A stretch of 64,000 bases of DNA from NCBI GenBank assembly GCA_949751835.1, contig CATKHK010000029.1, positions 372,001 to 436,000 of the forward strand. Reading direction: 5' to 3'. A program made the translations under genes and the position numbers. The notes beneath the pieces are model-generated. The model had not been told where the DNA came from, did not search any database, and worked only from the letters and a program-made list of their open reading frames with translations. This document shows positions 42,235 to 52,565 of this stretch, piece by piece. Positions within the stretch are counted from its first letter, which is position 1, and every line of letters starts with the position of its first letter. The stretch comes from Blepharisma japonicum (Eukaryota; Ciliophora; Heterotrichea; Heterotrichida; Blepharismidae).

Positions 42235-43365
42235 TTAATTATTAACTAACTTTTTATACACAGGTGGAGATTTTGCTGATGGCTGGTACTCAGGAGCAAA
42301 ATTCTCAAAGTTGCTTTGAAGCCTGCCTTCAATTTTTTCGTCTTGTCTTCTTAGGATTGACTTTTTCTCTTTCTTCTTACTGTATGTGGTAATTAATAAC
42401 CCAGTAAGGACTATAACCAGCAGGATACAGGAAATCACGACTTCAATTGCTGTGTATGATCCTGTTACTATGAAACTAGCTAGCTCAGTAAATATTGGCC
42501 TTACACTAGCATAAAGAGCAAGGATAGAAATTGATGATTTCCTTGCTGCCCATGCAAGAATCACATAGTTACATGTATAAGCCATAGATATCACAGTAAC
42601 AGCTCCTACAATCTCTTTCAACCCATTAAGATCTTTTACTATGTCAATCGGTCTTGCCCAAAAGTATTCTTGTTGTGTATAAGTGATCATCATGCAAATA
42701 GTCCCAGTTCCAACAGCCCAAGTAGCTACAATAAGTGGTGATTGCTTTGATACCTTTAGTACATTTCTCCATATAACTAATCCTATGGCAAGTCCAAAGC
42801 TATGAGTCATAAGAGAAAATAGTCCACCTAGGGGTGTTGCATGTGTATAACTGGCAAAAATAATGATGCCAGCTACTCCAGATAAAGAAACGCCGACACC
42901 AAACATTTTAAGTTTTTTTCTTGACTCATACTTTAAGATCATACCAAGTCCTCCGACTAAGCTGGGAGTTAAAAGCATTCATGGAGCTGTTACTGCGGGT
43001 GATGTTAGCCTTAAGCCATTGCAAAAGAACAGCTGAGCTGCCCAGACTAAAGTCAATCCAGATCCACATGACATCATAATGCCAGATCTGCCGCCTAAGA
43101 AGAAGTTTCTCCAACTTCTTATAGTAAATCCACATACAATTAAAGCTATTGTTGCTATTAAATCAACACTCATTTCAAAGAATAGCTAAATAAAGAATAC
43201 TCAGCTTAGACCTACAGCTGCAAATGCTTGTTTCTTATAATTAATCCAAATAGCGATGCAAAGCTAAGTGGAAATTACATTCATAAGGATAAAAACTGGA
43301 TGTAGAATCATGCGGCGTGTTCTTAAATAGCCTTTAATTGATTGTTTCACTCCTGTGATGATCAT
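42235..43365 (-). CDS. DMT/EamA-type multi-pass transporter-like protein
   Basis: 366 aa after removing introns at 43264-43278 and 43186-43200; all phases fit and the spliced length is a multiple of three. TGA read as Trp at 42979 and 43201. About ten membrane segments; LTSPAVTAPWMLLTPSLVGG and ASVRPIFTELASFIVTGSYT match EamA-type 'P.....L' helix pairs. The C-terminal tail is basic (KKEKKSILRRQDEKIEG). A second DMT-type gene lies at 32462. Substrate unknown. The downstream acyltransferase starts 1 base after its stop on the same strand. Confidence 0.7.
43186..43200 (-). other. 15-nt intron
   Basis: GTATTCTTTATTTAG; excision removes an in-frame TAG and joins VGLSW to LFFEMSVDL. Confidence 0.85.
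43264..43278 (-). other. 15-nt intron
   Basis: GTAATTTCCACTTAG; excision removes an in-frame TAG and joins ILMN to LCIAIWIN. Confidence 0.85.
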
Positions 43366-43502
43366 ATGGGAAATTTATTATAGCCATGTTAGCTGTAATT
43401 TTAGTTTTCTTATAAATTATCATTATAAAATATTCAGTTCCAAAGACAGCAATTTCAAGCATTTCAATTTCATATAATATTACTTATAGTTCATTATATC
43501 AA

Positions 43503-44312
43503 TTAAAATATCAGCCTCGCCGCTGATTGATTTATTTCTCTAAACCTCAAAGGACTTTTTGGAATTTTGGGAGTTGTTTTCGGCGTCATTTTCACTTTTT
43601 CTCCTGTTTTATTAAACCCTGACACTTTTTCTTCGAATTCTTTTTTATCTTTTTCCAAAGCTACTCTTTCTTCTTGCACTTTTTTATATGCATCTTCTAA
43701 TATTTTTTGTTTTTGCGCAAGTGTAATTCTTACTTGCTCAATTTCTCGCTGTTCTTGTTCAAAATCAGTAGGTTCAGGACTGTTTATTTTATCAAGGCTT
43801 CCACATTTGCTCAAAATTTTATTTCGTGTTATTTCTATCGGTCTATTGTAATCGCTGAACTTGCTTTGTGACTGCATAGAAATCCTTTGATGGACTGAAA
43901 GTTTATGCTTTTCCCTTCGAAGTTTTGACAACTCTTGCTCAACTTGTTCTTTTAGCTCATTTAAAGCTTCCCGCTCTCTAGCTAAAGCTTCTTCTTCCTC
44001 TTTTTCATGAAAATTTTCTTTTGGTTCTCGTTCACCATTTTGAAAAGGTATAGGACAGTCTTCAAAGTCAAAAGATTTATCGCTGCTTGATTCTTCGGTA
44101 TGATTTGGGGTCATTCTAATTGCGAGCTCAGCTACTTTGGCTTGATAGTTCCGCTTCTCTTGGTTAAGCTTTTCTACTTTTCGTTTATAACTTCGTTTGT
44201 AGTATTCTGCTTCTTCTTTTTCAAGCTCGAGTTCGTTGAGCTTTCTTAGGTACTCCGCTTTTAAGTCTGATGAATGCGATCTGGGTATTTGGGTGTTGGA
44301 CAATAAGGCCAT
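43503..44312 (-). CDS. coiled-coil protein of unknown function
   Basis: 269 aa. Two coiled-coil blocks (about 15-70 and 180-235), with an acidic linker (EEEEALAREREALNELKEQV) and a Thr/Pro/Lys tail (TPKTTPKIPKSPLRFREIN). The tail suggests microtubule or kinase-site interactions, but this is inference. No in-frame TGA; stop TAA. Confidence 0.65.
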   Translation of the reverse strand: MALLSNTQIPRSHSSDLKAEYLRKLNELELEKEEAEYYKRSYKRKVEKLNQEKRNYQAKVAELAIRMTPNHTEESSSDKSFDFEDCPIPFQNGEREPKENFHEKEEEEALAREREALNELKEQVEQELSKLRREKHKLSVHQRISMQSQSKFSDYNRPIEITRNKILSKCGSLDKINSPEPTDFEQEQREIEQVRITLAQKQKILEDAYKKVQEERVALEKDKKEFEEKVSGFNKTGEKVKMTPKTTPKIPKSPLRFREINQSAARLIF

Positions 44313-44669
44313 TTAAATTTTACAAATAAAAGATTGATTTATTTAAACTCATCAATTTATTAGCACTACTTAAAATAATCTAATAAAAGTAAAACAAACA
44401 ATTAAATCATTTTATTTAATGTAGATTATAGGAAAATTAATGAATTTAGACATATATTTGATATATTGAAATTCACCAATATTTGACCGTTAATTATTAT
44501 TTGTATTAAAATTAATCAAGTCTTACATATATTTTAATGTTGCCTAATTTAAAGTTTTTCACTAATTTAAAATATCTTAAAGTATAGTCGTTAAAATATA
44601 ATAAGTGATCAGTAGCTAGAGCTTAAAAACATTTTTGTATATGTAATAATGAGATAACTTCATAGAAAA
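44313..44669. other. AT-rich divergent intergenic region
   Basis: About 360 bases between two divergent genes; nothing recognised. Confidence 0.5.
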
Positions 44670-45263
44670 ATGGAAATTACAAGAAAAAACAATCCAAAGT
44701 ATTCAAGAATTTCCAGAGCTGGAATTAAATATGCAAAAATTGCTAATCTTCACTGCTTTTTATTTAACAAAAACGGAGTTCCTCTTCTTTGTGCTGGCCC
44801 AAATTGTACATTTTATATAGGATCTTTCGTTATAGGGCTCAATTTATTTTTCATTATTATCGGACTGCTTTTCATATTCATAATCTGCCCTAGAGTAAGC
44901 CAAATAGACGTAATTATTGGTATAATTGTATTTACGTTTTTAGTTGTAAGCTACACAATGACTGCTTTAGCAAATCCTGGAATTTGCTATAACTTTAGCG
45001 GAGATCAAGATCTTGGGCATCATTTATCAGCTGAGAGATATTGTGAGCTATGCGAAATTGTCAAAAAATCCACCACTGTGCATTGTAATGAATGCGGAGT
45101 TTGTATAGAGGAGTATGATCATCATTGCCCATGAGCAAGTAAATGCGTTGGAAAGAAAAATAAATGATTCTTCTATGCACTTCTAATTGGATTGCTCTCT
45201 ACTTTTGTTTTTATAATAGCGACTTTATCATTCAAACCCCGAGCCAGCACTAAAACTAATTAA
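44670..45263 (+). CDS. short DHHC-type palmitoyltransferase
   Basis: 197 aa. Two membrane segments (FVIGLNLFFIIIGLLFIFII and IIGIIVFTFLVVSYTMTALA) precede the zinc/catalytic DHHC-CRD: CELC, STTVHCNECGVCIEEYDHHC and PWASKCVGKKNKWFF. The CPW Trp and the final KW are both TGA. A third membrane segment follows (YALLIGLLSTFVFIIATLSF) and the frame ends with a TAA. The usual fourth membrane segment and TTxE region are absent. No short intron at the end was found that would extend it. The family transfers palmitate from CoA to protein cysteines. Confidence 0.85.
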
Positions 45264-45325
45264 TAAGCAATAAATAAAATAAATTAAAATTATTTTCCTC
45301 TAATTCAACTTTCCAATATTTCCAC

Positions 45326-45901
45326 TTATTTTTTATTTTTCCAATTTTTATTCTTCTTATTCCACTTATTTCCTTTCTTTTTGATTTTGTTTTCTTTTTT
45401 CTTTCTTTCTTCTTCCAGCTCAGACTTCACCATTTCGACAAGTGATGATTTTTTCGGTGACAAATTTTCTTCTGATTTATAAGTTCCCTGCTCCAAGTTC
45501 CCCGCATCATAGAGCTCTTTGAACTGTAAAAACTGTGGAGAAGTAAAGAACTCAGTGTTTTGTGGAACGGTTGTTATAGGAACAGATTGAAATGATGCAA
45601 GCTCAGCTTCTAATATAAACTTTTCTCCTTTGGCATCAAAAAACGTAGAATTCATTTCATTAATAAATTCATTAATTACTGATGGGTCCAGCTGTAGAAA
45701 ACATTTTGAGAGCTTGTCCTTTTTGATGATGCCTTGTTTAGAATTACTATAAAATTTCAATCATTTTATTTTCTCACTAAATCTTTGAATAAGAATCCTA
45801 AACTCTGCTTCAGAAACAGGGATATTCCTGACTACAGCTTTGCAGTTGTTAGAAGAATACGTTTGGAGATCAGATCATCTGATTGAAATTTCTTGGTCCA
45901 T
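45326..45901 (-). CDS. UPF3: minimal UPF3-like nonsense-mediated-decay factor
   Basis: 191 aa, TGA (Trp) at two codons. Residues ~15-125 follow the Smg4/UPF3 RNP-like domain: CKAVVRNIPVSEAEFRILIQ, SKCFLQLDPSVINEFINEM and KFILEAELASFQSVPI (usual VE.APFQ.VP). PQFLQFKELYD matches the 'DPEFL.FL' segment. The C terminus is short and Lys-rich (KKKENKIKKKGNKWNKKNKN). UPF3 binds UPF2 and links the exon junction complex to NMD; animal UPF3 is about 450 aa, so this is a reduced form. A recognisable EJC-binding motif is not seen. Confidence 0.6.
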
Positions 45902-45927
45902 TTATCTATTAAATATGAAAAATTTAT

Positions 45928-47430
45928 TTAATTACTTAATTTTTCTCTTATTATTCTAAATGCGTCAGGAATCTTTATTCCTGGATCTATCTCGAGCTTT
46001 GATTTTAAGTACTGTATAAGAGAATGCACTTCATGCATTAATCCAAAAATTGATTCAGTCTCGTTCGTCACATCGGTATTAAGGTTAAATAACTGTTTGA
46101 AATATGGCAATGTGTTACAAATTTGAACGATTTGGCAATTATTTACATCTTCACTGATTTCTAAAGCTTTTATGATTTGAGATCTAAAAATTTTTAGCTG
46201 TGTTATAGCTAGCTTTAGCTGTTGAACCCCATTTCTTATTTGTTGAAGAAGCTGAAATGTGTCTGTCGGCGGCTTTTGATCACTTATTTCATCATAAAGT
46301 TCTTGCAATGAAGAATTCAGCCAAATGTTCTTTTTTGCACTTTCTTTGTATGTTAGAATACTGTTGACAAGATTATTCGTGTCAACTTCCAAAATTTCAC
46401 ATATTCCTTTAACTATTTCTTGGTCTGAAATCTTATTTTGTGATGCTTCGATGATTTTATTGTTTGTTTCTAGCAATTGGTCGATGCGCTCTTTTAGCCT
46501 ATTATTCTCTTCAGTAAGCATTTTTATTGCTTTTTCAAGATTTTTGCTTTCTGGGTCTTCAAAATTAATTATCTGCGACTGCTCCTGCAATTTTTGAATT
46601 TCCTTTTGATATATTAATAATTGTTCTTCATATAAAATAATGATACTCATGACTTTTACATCATCTGAAGATTTTGGATCAAAGTCCTTTTTCATCAGAT
46701 TAATAAACACTTTTTCTTCATCGACAAGTTTGGCATCAGCCCACATCTGAAGAGTTACTTTTGAGTTAGGAAAATTTTCATCTTCTTCACCTTTAATTAT
46801 TGGTGATATAGATCTTGATCAGATATTGCTTCCAAAGCTACTGAAAACTCCTTGAGAATTATAAATCCTCTTTGAACCATACCCTTTGCATTGCTCTTCT
46901 AATATATCAATTATTATGCATAACATTCTATCAAAATCTCCATCATTTATCTGATTATAGCCCAGCTTAGCAATCAATGAATTAATTTTCTGAAATAATT
47001 TTTGCTCAATGAAGCTTCTTTTCATTAATATATTTCCTTCGTCTAGATTAATTTTCTTGTGCAAAGTAGTAGCTGGACTTCTTATTTTAGGTGTTCCCTT
47101 ACAAATATCATTAAGTTTGTCGAGCTGAATTTGAATTTCTTTTGACTTTTTGAAAAAATCCCCAACTGAGTGTGCGAAATCGTCTGAAAGCCTAGGTGAT
47201 TTCGTGTCACCTGGAAGTGGGTTTGATTTTCCTTTATGAAAGCCTTGCTTAAGGTTGATTTTAAAGGGTCCAGGCGTGTAATTTCCAGATGAAGGAATCC
47301 TTAAGCCAGTATCTAGTACTTTATGGTCTGACTCAACCCTTCTATTATACCGAGAATTCTTTTTGGCTGTGTTCCTCACAGAATTCGGCTCAGGCGACTC
47401 AAATTTCAGATCTAACTGCGGAATATCCAT
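45928..47430 (-). CDS. coiled-coil protein of unknown function
   Basis: 500 aa, one TGA (Trp) at 46819-46821. A basic Pro/Ser N terminus (MDIPQLDLKFESPEPNS...) contains a helical pair around residues 100-200. A heptad-rich coiled coil spans about 270-340. The last third is helical (IYEISDQKPPTDTFQLLQQI-type). No family is recognised. The flanking genes lie 23 and 26 bases away on the same strand. Confidence 0.6.
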
Positions 47431-47453
47431 AATTTTAAAGAAATTCTAATTTT

Positions 47454-48686
47454 TTACTTATGGTAGGCTAACATAGATTTTGCTAATTTTTCTGCCACAA
47501 ACCTTAGCTTTCCTTCCTTCATCCTCCTAAAAGCTTCAATTACGTCGCTTTCAGTAATGCACTCCCTATCATCTCTCACACACAAAAAGCTTGCCTCATT
47601 TATAATTGATGCAATTTCGGCGCCATTGCAGTTATCTGTATTCTCTGCCATCATTTTCAAACAGTCTTCTGAGATCTCATTTTGTCTATTTGCTAGATTA
47701 AACTTTAAAATTTGCAGCCTAGTTTCATATTCAGGCAAGCTAACTTGTATTTTTCGATCAAATCTGCCTGGTCTTAATATTGCGTCATCTAGTATTGTAT
47801 GCTTATTTGTAGCTGCTAGCACTACAATCTTATCACTCTGCACAAACCCATCCATTTCTGATAAAAGCTGATTGACTGTGCTATGAAGTTCCATATTGGA
47901 TTTGTCTGACATGGCTCCTCGTTGCAAAGCCAAACTGTCAACTTCGTCAATAAAAATAATGCAAGGAGAATTTTCTCTAGCTTGTGTAAATACGTCACGA
48001 ACTCGCTTGGCACCAACACCTACGAATAGTTCTATATATTCTGATCCTGATGTTTGTATGAAATTAACACCAGCTTCTGTAGCGACTGCTTTAGCAAGCA
48101 TTGTTTTGCCAGTCCCGGGAGGACCGAATAAGAGAACTCCTCGAGGAAGAGTAGCCCCAACCTTGATGAATTTTTCTGGGTTTTTGAAAAATTGGATTAT
48201 TTCTTGTAAGGATTGTTTAGCTTCTTGATTTCCTGCAATGTCTTTAAAAGAAATTCCTGTTTGATGCTCTAAAACTCTTTTAGGGGTTGGATTGCGGGTC
48301 AAAGTGTATAACATAATTGACGCTCCTAGTGCTGCAACAATTTGAGGGATAGCGGCGAGTGCAATTGATGGGCTCTTTGATGTGTATTCTACACTATTTC
48401 TTGTAGTTGCAGAGATTAGGTCTGCTTTAGGTATCGTAGCAGTATTTGTGCTGAACCATTTGCCATCTGATGATTTAAATGAAATTGTATCTCCGTAATC
48501 AATTACTTCTTTCACGGTACCTGTGTTCAATGATGCCAAAAATGCTGTAAGACTCACATGAGAATTTACCGATTTTGACAGTTTTCGCAAGACCACAATA
48601 GAAGCTGTGACTGTCGCAATAATGATGATTTTCTTATAAACTTTGGGCTTTTTAAGATAATTCCATATACGATTCAGGGTTTCCAT
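47454..48686 (-). CDS. FtsH-like AAA ATPase lacking the M41 metalloprotease domain
   Basis: 410 aa. N-terminal membrane segment (KIIIIATVTASIVVLRKL), an FtsH extracellular-type domain (VKEVIDYGDTISFKSSDGKW), and a second membrane segment (IALAAIPQIVAALGASIML). The AAA module has Walker A GPPGTGKT, Walker B IIFIDEVDS, the pore-loop ELFVGVGAKRVRDVF and the SRH LDDAILRPGRFDRKI. After the lid helices the sequence reads AEKLAKSMLAYHK and stops. In FtsH the corresponding point is 'AYHEAGH', the zinc site. The stop is TAA, and no short intron rescues the protease. It likely forms an unfoldase/scaffold, as proposed for protease-less FtsHi proteins in plants. Confidence 0.9.
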   Translation of the reverse strand: METLNRIWNYLKKPKVYKKIIIIATVTASIVVLRKLSKSVNSHVSLTAFLASLNTGTVKEVIDYGDTISFKSSDGKWFSTNTATIPKADLISATTRNSVEYTSKSPSIALAAIPQIVAALGASIMLYTLTRNPTPKRVLEHQTGISFKDIAGNQEAKQSLQEIIQFFKNPEKFIKVGATLPRGVLLFGPPGTGKTMLAKAVATEAGVNFIQTSGSEYIELFVGVGAKRVRDVFTQARENSPCIIFIDEVDSLALQRGAMSDKSNMELHSTVNQLLSEMDGFVQSDKIVVLAATNKHTILDDAILRPGRFDRKIQVSLPEYETRLQILKFNLANRQNEISEDCLKMMAENTDNCNGAEIASIINEASFLCVRDDRECITESDVIEAFRRMKEGKLRFVAEKLAKSMLAYHK

Positions 48687-48865
48687 ATATTATTTACTAT
48701 TAAATAGCTGCGTCTTTTGATTTTCATGAAGCATAAAAGATTCTTTATAGTCTTGATTTAAGGTCTTCTAACCTCTAAATAAGCCTCCTACCTTATTAAT
48801 TAACATAAATTGCCATTAGAAATAAAGAAAAATAAAGCAAACTATTTTTTATGATACTATATTCA

Positions 48866-49783
48866 CTAGAATGCTGGAGTAGACGGAGTCGCTCTTAAAT
48901 ATCCTTTATATTCTAAAATCATCTTTATTCGCTCTTTCAGCGCACTAAGCTGTCCATTTATATCATTCCCTGCTTCAAAGCCTCTTGAGCTTTCAAAGCC
49001 AGAGCCAACTCTTTTGAGAGAGCTATGGCTTTGGGTGTGCTTTAGCTTCTTCTGTGTTAAAGTTATAATCCCTGGCGCAGCATAATAGGGGCTTTTTAGC
49101 ATAAGCTTACTATTAAGTTCTCTATGAGGTGTAGTTCTCATCTTGGACCTGAACAGTGCGGGGTCTTCTTTAGGCTTATCCAGTTTAATTGACGTCCCAA
49201 ATTGGAAAATTGGCTTCATTGAGAATAACGCTTTCATTGCGTCCGAAATTTTTAGTAACTGCATTATGTCACAATTGTCATGCAATTCATAATTTAATCT
49301 TTCAAATAAGCTTTCACAGCTTTCCAACATCTGTTTTAAATTTTCCGATTCTTGTTCAGACTGCGATAATATTCGTTCTAGCTGAAGAATTTCTTTTTCT
49401 TCGTTTTCAAGTCTATTGGAAACACTGTGTAGATTTTCAATTTCTTTCATAAGATAATTAATTCCCTCCTTAAGATCATTTTTATCTTGCGTCATAGTTT
49501 TGATATCTTTTGAATTTTCATTCAGAAGTCTTATAGTTTCTGTGCTTTTAACCGTATTCAATTTTCTTGGGGATCTTTTTACTTTAATACTTGGTTTCCG
49601 TTTTACAAGAGGCTCTGATAGCCTTGGCTTTGGCTCTGAATCATCTTTTGATGTTTTGCTTGTGAGCGGTAGTCTTGATATTTTCGTTACTGCATGAATA
49701 TTTCCGATATTGTTCTCATTTGTTTCTTTCATAGGGCTTGTGCCAAGAGAAAGAAAAAATTTTGGAGAGTTTTGTTTCATCAT
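48866..49783 (-). CDS. coiled-coil protein of unknown function
   Basis: 305 aa from the ATG at 49781-49783. The N-terminal ~90 residues are basic and Ser/Pro-rich (KRKPSIKVKRSPRKLNTVKS). A coiled coil spans about 95-175. A Ser-rich C-terminal part (HTQSHSSLKRVGSGFESSRG) ends YLRATPSTPAF. It resembles ciliary or cytoskeletal proteins. No family is recognised. Confidence 0.65.
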   Translation of the reverse strand: MMKQNSPKFFLSLGTSPMKETNENNIGNIHAVTKISRLPLTSKTSKDDSEPKPRLSEPLVKRKPSIKVKRSPRKLNTVKSTETIRLLNENSKDIKTMTQDKNDLKEGINYLMKEIENLHSVSNRLENEEKEILQLERILSQSEQESENLKQMLESCESLFERLNYELHDNCDIMQLLKISDAMKALFSMKPIFQFGTSIKLDKPKEDPALFRSKMRTTPHRELNSKLMLKSPYYAAPGIITLTQKKLKHTQSHSSLKRVGSGFESSRGFEAGNDINGQLSALKERIKMILEYKGYLRATPSTPAF

Positions 49784-49887
49784 ATTAATTTTTTTAATCA
49801 AAAAATCATTTAAAACGTCAGCACTCTTCTATGAAAAACCAAAAGCTTAGACTGATGCTTTCACATGAAGATTATTAGAATTAAAAC

Positions 49888-50937
49888 ATGGACAGATATA
49901 AAGTTATCAAAACTATTGGAGACGGAACATATGGAAGCGTGTCTAAAGCAGTTCATAGAAATACAGGTGACGTTGTGGCAATAAAACAGATGAAAAAAAG
50001 CGTGAGAGGATGAAATGAATGCATCAACATGAGAGAAGTGCGGGCATTACTTCATATCAATCATCCGAATATAGTCAAAATGCTCGAAGTTATTAAAGAA
50101 AATAATTATCTTGCATTGGTGTTTGAGTTTTTAGACGAAGATGTATATCATCATATAAAGGACAGAACAAAATTACTAAGTGAAACTCACATTAGAAACA
50201 TTATTTTTCAAACTTTGCAGGGCTTAGCTTATATGCACAGCAAAGGTCTATTTCATCGTGATTTAAAACCTGAAAACTTGCTCATCAAGGCTGGAACTGT
50301 AAAAATTGCAGACTTCGGACTTGTAAGGGACATGAGGCAAAAGCCACCCTTTACTGAGTATGTCTCAACTCGATGGTATCGAGCACCAGAAGTCCTTCTT
50401 CGCTCACAAAACTACGGTCCTGCAATCGATATGTTTGCTTTAGGTGCGTTGATGGCTGAGCTCTACACTTTTAAGCCTTTATTTCCAGGGAGCAGTGAAG
50501 CAGATATGCTACAAAAAATCTGTAAAATAATGGGCACCCCAAGAAATTGGCCACAAGGTCAATCTTTGGCTTCTCAGATTGGCTATCGATTCCCCAATGA
50601 AATAGGAATTCCTTTGCAAAGCCTAGTACCCAATGCATCCGAATTTGCAATTGATTTAATGAAAGCTATGCTAAATTATAACCCTGAAGCAAGGCCGACT
50701 GCTGTAGATGCATTAAGGCATCCTTATTTCTCTACATCACTATCTATCCCAAGAAATCCACAAAATCAAGATGCTGTCCCTCAGCCACCTTCAACGAATA
50801 GACCTAATGAACTAGCTAAATTCTCAAGACCTGATAAAGAAGCACAGAAAGGCAAGCCTAAAGGAGAAGTGAGATCAAGTGTGTATGAAAGGATGAAAAA
50901 AGCAAAATATGTCCCTGGAGTAGTTTGTAAATGATAA
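49888..50937 (+). CDS. MAK/ICK/RCK-type protein kinase
   Basis: 349 aa. The kinase domain starts at the ATG (MDRYKVIKTIGDGTYGSV). Diagnostic features of the RCK family are VAIKQMKK, NEC.NMREV, FFHRDLKPEN-type loop (LFHRDLKPENLLI), KIADFGLVRD, and the activation TEY (PPFTEYVSTRWYRAPE). The conserved Trp before the NEC motif is TGA at 50011. Codon 349 is TGA followed directly by TAA, so the protein ends in ...VCKW. Family members regulate cilium length and intraflagellar transport; the same role here is inferred. Confidence 0.92.
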
Positions 50938-51148
50938 ACGAATTAGAGTTAAATAATAAATTGAAAAACATTATCGAGAAACAATATAATTGAAATAAAG
51001 AATATCTGTTTATAATAGCCTAAAAGGAAGAAACCAACTGAGATATTTCTAATAATCTTCTTATTAAACTAAGAGTTTAGTATCTTTTGAATTATCCGTT
51101 TATATTTCAGTATGGAAAAATTTCAGTTTTTATTTTAGAAATTAAAAA

Positions 51149-52285
51149 ATGAGTGATTATTCAGCCCAATTCGAAGAAGAGGACCGAAACCCAAACGAAG
51201 ATTTTACTCAAGAAATCCAATCCCCTCAAAATATGCAAAATTCTATAGACTTCTCTAAAAGTCCAAGCCAATCCAAATCCAAGCCGATTTTATCTAAACT
51301 AAAAGATGAATCCACCACAATTGTTGCTGACGATCCTGTAACTTTGCAATCTCTTCGTCGAGAAAACACCAAACTTCGAGCTGAATTAAAAGATTTAAAC
51401 CAAAGACTCAACACTTTCATAGAATTAGCTGAATTCAATAAAAAACAAAAGCCTGTTATAATCAACGACGAAGCTTTACAAATTGAGCTTGATAGTGCTA
51501 AAAAGAAATTAGTTCTTTATGAGTAAACCCCATATAGAAATGAAAGCAAAAACCTATTAGATCGAGTTATCCAGATTTCTGATTCTGAATATGAGGTCAG
51601 GCTTAAAGACTGAATTAGCGAATACGAAGGTATCCTACAGTCAAAAGATATGCAGATGAGAATTAATGAGCTTAAACAATATAAAAGAGATAAAGCACTT
51701 AACAACATTACTGAAACTGGCGAAACTTCTCAGCTGAGGCAAGAGTTTGCACATCTCAGCTCAGAAATTGAAGTAGTCAGAATCAAGCTGCAAAAAGTTG
51801 AAGAAAAGCAAGCGTTTACCGACAAAAGATATAAAGAAATCACCGATTTAATTGAACAACTTAATGATGAGCAGAAAACTCTTTTACAGCATCCTTATGT
51901 CAAAGATGCTGAAAAATTAGAAAATGAGCAAGCTGATAAGGAAAAACACAAAAGTTTATGGAAAAAGTACTGTGTGAGGGATAGGGAATATAAAACAAAA
52001 ATCAGAGACCTAAGCCAAAAAATAAGTGAGCTAGAAGAAGCTATTGAGAAAATTGACAAAAAAGAAATAAAAATTAAAAGCGATATACAAGAAAAAGATC
52101 TCTTTTTGAAAAAGTTCCAAAATGATATTGGAAATATGAAAGAATTTGTCATGAAGTCTATTTCAGGCAATGCTTTCAGATCTAACATAGGAGCCTCTGT
52201 TAAGGATTTGCGGGAATTTTACCTTGGTCCTACTAGCACAAAGAGTGCTACGATCACCCCTAAGCCTAAACTTCGAATCAGGTAG
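51149..52285 (+). CDS. coiled-coil protein of unknown function
   Basis: 373 aa after removing a 15-nt intron (51523-51537). N-terminal acidic, Pro/Ser/Gln region (about 1-70), coiled coil of about 230 residues, and a basic C-terminal tail (SATITPKPKLRIR). TGA at 51611 is Trp. It has the layout of a centriolar or ciliary coiled-coil protein. No specific family is recognised. Confidence 0.65.
51523..51537 (+). other. 15-nt intron
   Basis: GTAAACCCCATATAG; removes an in-frame TAA and joins VLYE to NESKNLL. Confidence 0.85.
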
Positions 52286-52400
52286 CTAATTTTAAATTCT
52301 TATTAGATATAATGAATTTCTTTGTTTTCTATCATAAAACTGCTGATTTTGTTTAGAAAATAAAGGCTTTTTATGGTTGAAGCATATGTTTAAGTGTTAG

Positions 52401-52565
52401 TTATCTATACTTCTTGAAGCCAACGTGTGGAGCAATTTCTCTGATGCAACGTCTGCAGACAAAGAGTTCGTATTTTCTGATTAACCCATTGCGTCCTGCG
52501 CAAACTCGGCAACTTCTTGATCCTTTGCTGTTGTTTTTAGGATGTGAGTTCCAAAGGTTTGTCAT
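52401..52565 (-). CDS. RPS29: small ribosomal subunit protein uS14 (RPS29)
   Basis: 54 aa, under 60 codons so easily missed. It has SHPKNNSKGSRSCRVCAGRN, GLIRKYELFVCRRCIREIAP and HVGFKKYR. The C..C / C..C zinc site is intact (CRVC and CRRC). It is a 40S head protein near the mRNA channel. Start ATG 52563-52565, stop TAA at 52401-52403. Intronless, with no in-frame TGA. Confidence 0.97.
   Translation of the reverse strand: MTNLWNSHPKNNSKGSRSCRVCAGRNGLIRKYELFVCRRCIREIAPHVGFKKYR

Noticed and set aside
47445-47456. 12-nt intron at the 3' end of the FtsH-like gene to restore HEAGH
   Set aside because: Removal of GTAAAAAATTAG gives no protease motif and runs into the next gene.
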